Source of the DNA: Streptomyces sp. HUAS ZL42
Lineage (GTDB): Bacteria > Actinomycetota > Actinomycetes > Streptomycetales > Streptomycetaceae
Assembly: GCF_040782645.1 (NCBI RefSeq)
Contig: NZ_CP160403.1
Location: forward strand, 8,095,001 to 8,159,000
DNA length: 64,000 bases
Direction of reading: 5' to 3'
Positions 56,301 through 63,242 of this stretch are shown piece by piece. The first letter of the stretch is position 1, and each line of letters opens with the position of its first letter. The position numbers and the translations under genes were made by a program. The notes beneath the pieces are model-generated. The model did no database searches and was not told the DNA's origin. It saw only the letters and a list, made by a program, of their open reading frames with translations.

Positions 56301-58930
56301 CGTCGGCCCGGACCCTGCCACTGCGGGTTGCTCCGCTACCCGGCGAAGCGCTGGACTCCTGGCTGGAGGTACTGAGTACCCGTCTGACGGCTCCGTTGAA
56401 CGATCTTTTGCCTCATCTCGGTCTTGCTCGCCGGCGTTTTCCGCAGAAGCCTCACGACTGGATGATTGCGCTTCGCGCCGACGAGGCCGCTGGCATCTCA
56501 GCTGCTACTGGAACAGATCCAGAGACCTTGCACCGCATGACACTGGCCTACTACGACCAACGAGCCTTGCTCATCGACCATGACATTCGACGGGTCAATG
56601 GGCGACATCTCTGGGGACGGGGCAGAGGCTCCCGCTACTGCCCGGATTGCCTTGCCGCCAACGAGGGGCGGTGGCTCCTGTCCTGGCGCCTCGGATGGTC
56701 CTTCGCATGTCTGGATCACCAAAGAATGCTGGCCGATCACTGCCCAGACTGCGGACGCCTACAGCGTCTTCAACCCGATCCTGGAGGCCAGGTATCCCGA
56801 CTGGGGCGATGCATGAACCCACGCACTGCTGCTGCCTACGGGCGTTCGGCGGCGCGCTGTGGTCACCCACTGTCTACAGCTCATACGGCACAGCTCCCAA
56901 CAGGGCACCCGGCACTCTCAATCCAGCGGATTCTCATGCAGGTGATCGAGGAAGGCGTGGCGGCCTTCGGTGTCTATGCCGACTACCCTCAAGATGCCCG
57001 CACGGCGCTCGTTGATATCAAGTCCGTGGCTGCACGGATCATCAGCAGGGCTACTCGACAGCATCTCGTGCCGCTTCTTCCTCATGACCTACTTGAGATG
57101 TATGAAGAGGGGCTTGCCCAGTCACCAGGGCGAAACTCGCACACGCATGATCTTCGACGTGAAGGGTCTGTGGCCCCAACTCAAGCAACCACTGTCGCAG
57201 CCAGTCTCACCGCGGCAATTCAGATCCTGCTGCAATCCGATGTTCGGGCGGCAGGCGAGGCTCTTCGCTGGCTCATTCAGATCCCCGCCCCTGCCATGCA
57301 GGCTCCGGCCCTCGCGCCGACTACGATCATCTCTGATTGGGGGCGTGGAATCAGCGAGGTGCTGCGAGGGATTCTGTTCTCCGCTCTCGAGCCAACGATG
57401 GTGTCCATCAGCAGACTACGTTACCGAACCGGCTCGCCGTTGCCCGCCACTCCCGCGCCTGCCAGTCTGTCGATCGAGCGGTCTGCACGTATTCCAGCCA
57501 TGTTCTGGGCTAGCTGGGCGCTGAGGATTCTTCCTCGGAGGGGTGTTTACCTTCAAACCTTAAGAACCGCACTTCCATGTCTTGTCTTGCAGGTCGGCAG
57601 TAGCCTCACTCACGACCGGGCTATGAAGCTGCTCGGAGAAGTCACCGACAGTACCAACAGTTCTCGGATTCTTCAGCAATTGGAAGATGGGCCACACTGG
57701 AGAGACGTTCAGATAGCACTTATCCGGCTTGCTGAATTTCTGGACAGAAAACCACCTCCCATCGATTATCGCCGCCGCCGTCTGCTTGACTACTCGCAAC
57801 TCCTGCCGGAGCGGGAGTGGGATGAATTCTGTCGAAGATCAGTAGCGTCCCCAGGCCGAGGACCTCGACACCGCCTCACTCGCTGCTACCTCTTCGAGCG
57901 CATTAGCGGGATTCCTGCCGAGCTTGGGCCCGAGCCCTTTGCGGCGACTACCAGCTCCATGCGAAGCCTACTCAAAACATTTCCGGCAACCCTCACTCCA
58001 GGATTTGCTGTGGAACTTGAAAGAGTTGGTATAGAGTTTCTGGATCGTCGCGGAATCCGCGAACCAATCGAATGGCAACCGCCGGTCGAAATGTTGGACG
58101 ACCTCACGCTACCTGGATTCGATCCGTCAAGAGTCGAGGCGCATGTTGTGCATGACCTGATGCGAAGAGAAAACCTGACTCCAAAACAAGTGGCAGCTCG
58201 ATTGTCAACTTCAACCCATGTCATCTGCCATGTCCTCGAGCGAGAACCCGCCCCGCAGAGTCAATGGCAAGCCCGGATTGCTGGCGCAGTGAGGGAAGAC
58301 CTCAAGCGCCGACTCCCACCTTCGGAACTGGCGCACCTATATCAGCGTTACTCGGAGTCCGAAATCGCCCGTAAATTCAATACCAGCGGTTCCATGCTCC
58401 GTAGGATCGCCCGTGAATACGGGCTACCCCGCCGCCCACCCGGGAGCGGGCGAAAGTGCCCGCCCGTCGCTGGAGAATGGCTCCGCAAACAATTTGTTAT
58501 TCAAGAACGCACGCTTGCAGAATTGGCCAGCGAGTCAGGCATGAGGCCGTCAGTGCAGAGCAGACAGGCTCGACCTCTTCACATTACTCCACGGTCTCGA
58601 GGAGGTATAAGTAGGGCGGGTACACCTGGCGCCAAGTCTCTTGCGGACGATGCCCCCGAGGTGTTGAGACAAGCGCTTACTGGAATTTATGGATGGGAGC
58701 GGCTCGCGCGATTTGCCGCCGCAGTTCCATATGATTCCCTTTCGGAGGCAGCCAAGGCCCTTGGGATCTTCAGAAGCGTGATATCGAGACAGATCAGGCA
58801 ACTCGAACGAGACCTAGGGGGACCTCTTTATGTGCGAACACAACAGAGCCAGCCTATGCAATTAACGCCACTCGGAATTGAAGTCCTGGATGCGATCCAA
58901 AAGATGGGATTGGGATGCGCCGGTCGGTGA
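56297..58930 (+). CDS. TniQ-family protein with extra helix-turn-helix segments and a C-terminal LysR-type HTH
   Basis: An 877-residue protein. Residues ~1-200 are the TniQ domain (PLPGEALDSWLEVLSTRL, a zinc finger YCPDCL ... FACLDHQ ... DHCPDCGRLQ), which in Tn7-like systems links target recognition to the TniB/TnsC ATPase. A long helical middle follows. Residues ~615-745 contain several helix-turn-helix-like segments (LTPKQVAARLSTSTHVICHV; SESEIARKFNTSGSMLRRIA; RTLAELASESGM). Residues ~805-870 match a LysR-type DNA-binding domain (SLSEAAKALGIFRSVISRQI, RQLERDLGGPLYVRT, LTPLGIEVLDAI). Ordinary TniQ is about 400 residues. Coupled to TniB by ATGA. The role is unknown: target selector of a crippled transposon, or a domesticated DNA-sensing pair. 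Confidence 0.85.
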   Translation: MTSARTLPLRVAPLPGEALDSWLEVLSTRLTAPLNDLLPHLGLARRRFPQKPHDWMIALRADEAAGISAATGTDPETLHRMTLAYYDQRALLIDHDIRRVNGRHLWGRGRGSRYCPDCLAANEGRWLLSWRLGWSFACLDHQRMLADHCPDCGRLQRLQPDPGGQVSRLGRCMNPRTAAAYGRSAARCGHPLSTAHTAQLPTGHPALSIQRILMQVIEEGVAAFGVYADYPQDARTALVDIKSVAARIISRATRQHLVPLLPHDLLEMYEEGLAQSPGRNSHTHDLRREGSVAPTQATTVAASLTAAIQILLQSDVRAAGEALRWLIQIPAPAMQAPALAPTTIISDWGRGISEVLRGILFSALEPTMVSISRLRYRTGSPLPATPAPASLSIERSARIPAMFWASWALRILPRRGVYLQTLRTALPCLVLQVGSSLTHDRAMKLLGEVTDSTNSSRILQQLEDGPHWRDVQIALIRLAEFLDRKPPPIDYRRRRLLDYSQLLPEREWDEFCRRSVASPGRGPRHRLTRCYLFERISGIPAELGPEPFAATTSSMRSLLKTFPATLTPGFAVELERVGIEFLDRRGIREPIEWQPPVEMLDDLTLPGFDPSRVEAHVVHDLMRRENLTPKQVAARLSTSTHVICHVLEREPAPQSQWQARIAGAVREDLKRRLPPSELAHLYQRYSESEIARKFNTSGSMLRRIAREYGLPRRPPGSGRKCPPVAGEWLRKQFVIQERTLAELASESGMRPSVQSRQARPLHITPRSRGGISRAGTPGAKSLADDAPEVLRQALTGIYGWERLARFAAAVPYDSLSEAAKALGIFRSVISRQIRQLERDLGGPLYVRTQQSQPMQLTPLGIEVLDAIQKMGLGCAGR

Positions 58931-59122
58931 AAGTGCGGGCGCTGCAAAGTTTGATGAGTCGCCGCCCTGCGGGAGAAACTCGGGACAGTTGAGACGTCGG
59001 CAAATAAGATTCATTTCCATTGTTGCGCACCGGGAATTTTATGTGCAGGCTTACCTGAGGGCAGGCGACTAGGGGCCGTCTCGATAGCGGCATTCTCGCG
59101 ACACTATTGCAGTGAGGCCGTT

Positions 59123-60241
59123 CTATTGCATAGGGGGTAGGGATCCGAGGTCGAAGTCGCGCTTAAGTTTGTTTCCCTCTTTCCAATCCAGTGCTTTGTC
59201 GTGTTGAAGGCGGCCCACGATGATGCCCGGCGCGACACCGACCCTTTCTGCAAACCTAGTGATATGGGCGAAAGGTTTAGGCTGTCGAAGGAGTGCTTCG
59301 TAGGCCGACTCATGTTCCGGGGGAATCAGGGTCTGGGCCGCGAAAGTATTTGCTTCTTCTTCTGCCGGACCTGTTCCTTTGAAGGGGTCTTCGTCGAGGA
59401 AGGTAAGTCGCTTTCCGTGCAGCAGGACGTGACCAACCTCGTGGAATACGGTGAACCAGAAGCGATCGTCTTTCTTGTATCGGTCTGTGAGTGCGATCAA
59501 TACTTTGTCCGGGCTGAGCCATCGGGTCGCGCCGGATAGGTTGGTGTTTTTGAACGCCGGGGAGAAGACAACTGCTACCCCAGCCTCCGAGCAAAGCTTA
59601 GGCAACTCTGTGAGCCAGCTATCAGGGTCCTGCATACTCAGGGCGCGGAGGCTCGGTAGGATTTCCTGAAGTGTCTCTCGCCGGAAGGGCTTGCACCGGC
59701 GGCGCCGAGCTTCGATAACGGCCAGCCGGAGCCAGGCGTAAGTAGCATATTCGTTGGGGGTCGTTGTGAAGGATCGGCGAAATGCTGTGCTGTAGCCGCT
59801 CCATAGCTCTTCGGCGACCGCAGGGCTGGCGACGCCGAAAAAATCGAGCAGTCGCTGGAGATTGGTGACGGTTCTACTTCGGTCGGGCAAGACGTTGCGG
59901 GCTACCAAGTCGGCCAGTGGAAATCTGTCGAGCCATTCAATCTGGTCGGCTAGGGAGCTCTGCTCCTCTTTTCTGGCCAATTGGGTGCGCCAACTGGCTT
60001 CCAGGGTGTTCCATACGGTGGCCGGGACTCCGGTAGCCCGCTCAAGGAGAAGCGCGGTTTCCGGGCTAAGGGACGCGATGCCCTGCGCGATCTGATTGAC
60101 GTGCTTTGTTGAGAGACCGGTGCGACGGGCGAGATCAGCCTGGGAAATGGCGAGTTCCTCCAGGGTCTCCTTAAGGGTTTCCCCGGGGTGCGTCACGGTC
60201 TGCGGGGAGTACTCGAGAGGGTCGGGGGCGTCGAGGGTCAT
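59123..60241 (-). CDS. HigA-like antitoxin fused to an ImmA/IrrE metallopeptidase
   Basis: A 372-residue protein. The N-terminal XRE helix-turn-helix (HPGETLKETLEELAISQADL, ARRTGLSTKHVNQIAQGIAS; ~20-75) is the HigA antitoxin/repressor domain. The C-terminal COG2856 ImmA/IrrE-type peptidase has FHEVGHVLLHG (zinc HExxH, ~265) and EEEANTFAAQTLIP (third ligand). Such fusions pair with RelE/HigB toxins. ATG 60241 has AGGAGAGAGG before it. It is downstream of, and on the same strand as, the toxin gene, with a 56-nt gap. It probably autoregulates the promoter facing the CBASS operon. Confidence 0.9.
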   Translation of the reverse strand: MTLDAPDPLEYSPQTVTHPGETLKETLEELAISQADLARRTGLSTKHVNQIAQGIASLSPETALLLERATGVPATVWNTLEASWRTQLARKEEQSSLADQIEWLDRFPLADLVARNVLPDRSRTVTNLQRLLDFFGVASPAVAEELWSGYSTAFRRSFTTTPNEYATYAWLRLAVIEARRRRCKPFRRETLQEILPSLRALSMQDPDSWLTELPKLCSEAGVAVVFSPAFKNTNLSGATRWLSPDKVLIALTDRYKKDDRFWFTVFHEVGHVLLHGKRLTFLDEDPFKGTGPAEEEANTFAAQTLIPPEHESAYEALLRQPKPFAHITRFAERVGVAPGIIVGRLQHDKALDWKEGNKLKRDFDLGSLPPMQ

Positions 60242-60297
60242 CGGAGTGTGCCTCTCTCCTGGTGAGGAAGGGGCCGTGCGGGCGGCTAGTCGGCGGA

Positions 60298-60627
60298 TCA
60301 CAGGACAATCGCGGTTACGACGAGGGCGCGGACGGCCTGCTCGTCGAGCCGTCCGTGGGGATACGCGAGCGCCGGGGCGTCGCGCGGCCGTGCGAGGAGA
60401 TCGGCGGCCGGCCCCAGGGAGATCAACAGGTATCCGTCGCCGCGGGTCGGATGGTGACGGAGCCGGGCGGCAGGCAGGCGGCGGAGCTCGGCCAGGTGTG
60501 CCGCAGCGGCTATCTCGCCAAGCCGTCGGCGGATCGCGGAAGCCAGTGCCGGGCCGTAGCGGCTGAGCCTGACGTCGTCGTCGTTGCAGATCCGGGCCAG
60601 CTCGCCATCGCCGAAGAGGATCTTCAA
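60298..60627 (-). CDS. HigB/RelE-like toxin
   Basis: A 109-residue member of the RelE/HigB ribosome-dependent mRNA interferase family. MKILFGDGELARICNDDDVR, a middle RRRLGEIAAAAHLAELRRLP and the C-terminal strand RALVVTAIVL fit HigB proteins placed before XRE-ImmA antitoxins. Start is TTG, with AGAGGTGA just before it; a weak start may keep toxin levels low. Toxin-first order is typical of higBA. Divergent from the CBASS operon. Confidence 0.8.
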   Translation of the reverse strand: MKILFGDGELARICNDDDVRLSRYGPALASAIRRRLGEIAAAAHLAELRRLPAARLRHHPTRGDGYLLISLGPAADLLARPRDAPALAYPHGRLDEQAVRALVVTAIVL

Positions 60628-60663
60628 CCGTCACCTCTGGAACAAGTTGTCTTTACCGGATCT

Positions 60664-60704
60664 GTGCATGCTACTCTCTCGGCGAGTGATTTGATCTCAT
60701 GCAC
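60664..60704. promoter_or_regulatory. Candidate HigA operator in the TA/CBASS divergent region
   Basis: GTGCATG (60664-60670) and CATGCAC (60698-60704) are inverted arms 27 nt apart in the 146-nt gap between the toxin and the CD-NTase gene. A protein bound here could control both promoters. -10/-35 elements are not resolved. Confidence 0.4.
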
Positions 60705-60738
60705 CAAATAGGTTCACGTAACTTTGTGTAGTCGCTTG

Positions 60739-60757
60739 CTGCGGGATGGTCCCGCAG
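60739..60757 (+). promoter_or_regulatory. Leader hairpin directly before the CBASS ribosome site
   Basis: CTGCGGGA and TCCCGCAG, perfect 8-nt stem with loop TGG, ending at the edge of the AGGAAGG ribosome site (60758-60764) of the CD-NTase gene. It may affect translation of the operon. Confidence 0.45.
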
Positions 60758-60773
60758 AGGAAGGCGGGACCCG

Positions 60774-61772
60774 ATGGTTTGGGAGACTCACGTTGATCAC
60801 GAGGTCCTGGCGAACCACGCCGAGGACAAGGTGAACGTGCCGCAGGAGGAGGCCAAAGAGCGCAGGAGACAGGTCAACTTTCTGAGGGAGCGCTTGGAGT
60901 CCTACATCGGGGACCACCCGGCCTACGACCTGGTCAAACTCCGGGCGTCGGGCAGCACCGCGAAGCACACCGCGATCAAGCGCCGCAAGGGTGAGGGCTC
61001 CGATGCCGACGTTGCGGCCTACGTCCGCTCCTGTGACCCCGACACCCCCGAGGCCGACCTGCTGGAGTGGCTGAAGGACCGCTGCATCGAGGTGTACGGG
61101 AAGACGAAGGTCGCGGACGATTTCGTCATCTCCCAGCATGCCGTTGGGATCACCCTCCGCGGCTCCGGCCTCAAGATCGATGTCGCACCGGTGTTGTACA
61201 CGGGGGAGTCCGATGACAAGGGCTACCTGATCACTCGGCAGGGGGAGCGGGTGCTGACCTCTGTCACGCAGCACCTCGAGTTCATCCGGACCCGAAAGAA
61301 GAAGGCCGGCCGCGGCTACGCGGAGCTCATCCGGTTGCTCAAGGCTTGGATCCGCGAGAGCAAGCGCCATGACCCCGACCTGCGCTGCAAGAGCTTCCTG
61401 CTCGAACTCATCGTTGCGCACCTGTGGGACAACGGCTGGAACGGTCAGGATCTGGAGGCCGACGACTACCCGCGCGCGATGGAGCAGGTCCTGGCCTACA
61501 TCGTCCGTACCGGTCTGAAGTCCCCGATCGTCTTCGGCGACTTCTACGACCCCGCCGAGGTGGCGGCCTCCTGCGACGCCATCCAGGTCTGGGACCCGGT
61601 CAACCCCGGCAATAACGTCGCTTCCAGCTACACCGAGTACGACCGTCAGCGCCTTGTCGACCAGGCCGCCGCCTCCCTGGACGAGATCTCCTGGGCGGCG
61701 ACCGCACCGACGAAGGGCGACGCCAACGATGCGTGGCGAACGCTGTTCGGTCCGTCCTTCGAAGGGGCATGA
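60774..61772 (+). CDS. CBASS CD-NTase (cyclic oligonucleotide synthase)
   Basis: A 332-residue nucleotidyltransferase of the CD-NTase/OAS fold, which makes a cyclic oligonucleotide alarm signal on phage infection. The active site is visible: the GS motif RASGSTAKHTA (~59), metal-binding DxD in GSDADVAAYV (76 and 78), and the third Asp in LKIDVAPVL (~136). The helical C-terminus has AELIRLLKAWIRE and the core FLLELIVAHLWD. AGGAAGG lies 9 nt before the ATG. The clade cannot be fixed by eye; C or D is usual with HORMA/TRIP13 partners. First gene of a type III CBASS operon. Confidence 0.9.
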   Translation: MVWETHVDHEVLANHAEDKVNVPQEEAKERRRQVNFLRERLESYIGDHPAYDLVKLRASGSTAKHTAIKRRKGEGSDADVAAYVRSCDPDTPEADLLEWLKDRCIEVYGKTKVADDFVISQHAVGITLRGSGLKIDVAPVLYTGESDDKGYLITRQGERVLTSVTQHLEFIRTRKKKAGRGYAELIRLLKAWIRESKRHDPDLRCKSFLLELIVAHLWDNGWNGQDLEADDYPRAMEQVLAYIVRTGLKSPIVFGDFYDPAEVAASCDAIQVWDPVNPGNNVASSYTEYDRQRLVDQAAASLDEISWAATAPTKGDANDAWRTLFGPSFEGA

Positions 61773-61776
61773 GACC

Positions 61777-62286
61777 GTGACCGCCTCATACGCCCGCTCT
61801 GCCACCTTCACCCTCACCGACGCGCGCTACATCGGGGCGAAGGTTGGTGCCGACCTCCGCCAGCTGAACAGCCTCTACGGCAAACCGGCGCTCACCACCA
61901 TCGACAACTACGTCGAGGAAGTCGCCCTGCTCCTGAAGGACGGCTACCTCAACACCGTTGACTTCGGTTTCCGCGACTCCGGCAGCAATGCCTGGAAGCT
62001 GCGCCTCCGCTACCGAGTGACGGTTGGTGGCCACCTCGTGGACAACCGGCCGGGAAGCCTGCCGCGCAGCGTCGACATCGCCGGACTCGACTTCTACAGC
62101 TATCTGACCTACAGCACGGCGTTCCAACTTCTCGGGACAGCGGAACGAGACCGAGTCAAGGAAGCTCTGCCAGTGAAACGGACGGGCGCCGATGCTCCGT
62201 CCGCGAACGCCGGAACCACCCAGAGCGGCCGCGGCTATGCCCGCAACGGTACTGGCGTCGACCGAGACGTCTATCAGGCCCTGTGA
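61777..62286 (+). CDS. CBASS HORMA-domain protein (Cap7-like)
   Basis: A 169-residue bacterial HORMA protein. SATFTLTDARYIGAKVGADL, YGKPALTTIDNYVEEVALLL, DFGFRDSGSNAWKLRLRYRV and FYSYLTYSTAFQLLGTAERD follow bacterial HORMA1 proteins. In type III CBASS the closed HORMA binds and activates the CD-NTase after sensing a phage peptide. The C-terminal tail (SGRGYARNGTGVDRDVYQAL) could be the safety-belt region. GTG 61777 lies 4 nt after the CD-NTase stop. It overlaps the next gene by four bases (GTGA). Confidence 0.88.
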   Translation: MTASYARSATFTLTDARYIGAKVGADLRQLNSLYGKPALTTIDNYVEEVALLLKDGYLNTVDFGFRDSGSNAWKLRLRYRVTVGGHLVDNRPGSLPRSVDIAGLDFYSYLTYSTAFQLLGTAERDRVKEALPVKRTGADAPSANAGTTQSGRGYARNGTGVDRDVYQAL

Positions 62287-63242
62287 CCCCCTCCGACACC
62301 AGCACCGAGGACGACCCCGTGAGTAGCCAGGACGACCTGTTTCACCCCGTGATCGAACTGCCCGAACCCACCCGGCAGGCACGCTACGACCGCCTTATCG
62401 GCCTGGACGCAATGAAGCGCCAACTACGCAAGGAGGCCGTCCTCCTGGTCGACACCGATCGCCTGCACGCGTGGGCACGCCAACACCACCCGGGGACAGA
62501 CCCCGCGGTGCTCCAACTGTTTGCCGACCGCGCACCGCTGTTCGTCTTCGCCGGGGATGTCGGTTCGGGGAAGTCCGCCCTTGCCGAGTCGTTCGGATGC
62601 GACCTGGCTGAACAGCTCGAGCTGCCGGTCTACTTGTACCGGCTCAAGCTCGCCACGCGAGGGAGCGGCCTCGTCGGCGAGATGACCGCACTGATCGGCG
62701 AGGCCTTCTCGCATGTACACGAGCAGGGTCGCCGGGCACGCGACTCCCGTGGCGTCAACTCTGTTCTTGTCATGGTCGTCGACGAAGCCGATGCCCTCGT
62801 CCAGTCCCGCGAGGCACAGCAGATGCACCACGAGGACCGCGCAGGGGTGGATGCCTTCCTCGCCGGGGTGGACAGCCTTGCCGGCGCCCGACTTCCTGTC
62901 CTGGTCGTACTGTGCACCAACCGTGTCGGCGCACTCGACCCCGCCCTCATGCGCCGCGCTGCGGCGACCTTCACGTTCGTCCGCCCCGACGACCAGCAGC
63001 GCCGTGCCGCACTCACCCGGGCCCTGCACGGCATCACCGTTCGCCCGGACACCTTCGACAAACTCGTCCAGCTCACCGGTCCGGACGCAGGCCATCCCGG
63101 CTATACCTTCTCCGACCTCACTCAGCGCCTGATCCCGGCGGCGATCCTGCAGGCTTTTCCCGAAGGGCCCCTCCGCGACGAACACCTCCTCACTGTCGCC
63201 AACGAACTCGCCCCCAGCCCCGTCTTCACGGAAACGCCCTGA
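62283..63242 (+). CDS. CBASS TRIP13/Pch2-like AAA+ ATPase (Cap6-like)
   Basis: A 319-residue AAA+ remodeller that opens HORMA and so keeps CBASS off without infection. Walker A FAGDVGSGKSALAES (~90-104), Walker B VLVMVVDEADAL (~160-171), sensor segment VLCTNRVGALDPALMRRAA. RLKLATRGSGLVGEMT contains the likely pore loop. GTG 62283 overlaps the HORMA stop; a GTG at 62320 is an alternative. The stop overlaps the next ATG (TGATG), so all four genes are tightly coupled. Confidence 0.9.
   Translation: MTPSDTSTEDDPVSSQDDLFHPVIELPEPTRQARYDRLIGLDAMKRQLRKEAVLLVDTDRLHAWARQHHPGTDPAVLQLFADRAPLFVFAGDVGSGKSALAESFGCDLAEQLELPVYLYRLKLATRGSGLVGEMTALIGEAFSHVHEQGRRARDSRGVNSVLVMVVDEADALVQSREAQQMHHEDRAGVDAFLAGVDSLAGARLPVLVVLCTNRVGALDPALMRRAAATFTFVRPDDQQRRAALTRALHGITVRPDTFDKLVQLTGPDAGHPGYTFSDLTQRLIPAAILQAFPEGPLRDEHLLTVANELAPSPVFTETP

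Noticed and set aside
58931..59122. Right end of a Tn7-like element after TniQ
   Set aside because: Some A/T-rich sequence is present (GACGTCGGCAAATAAG), but no matching repeat was found on the other side, so no end can be called.
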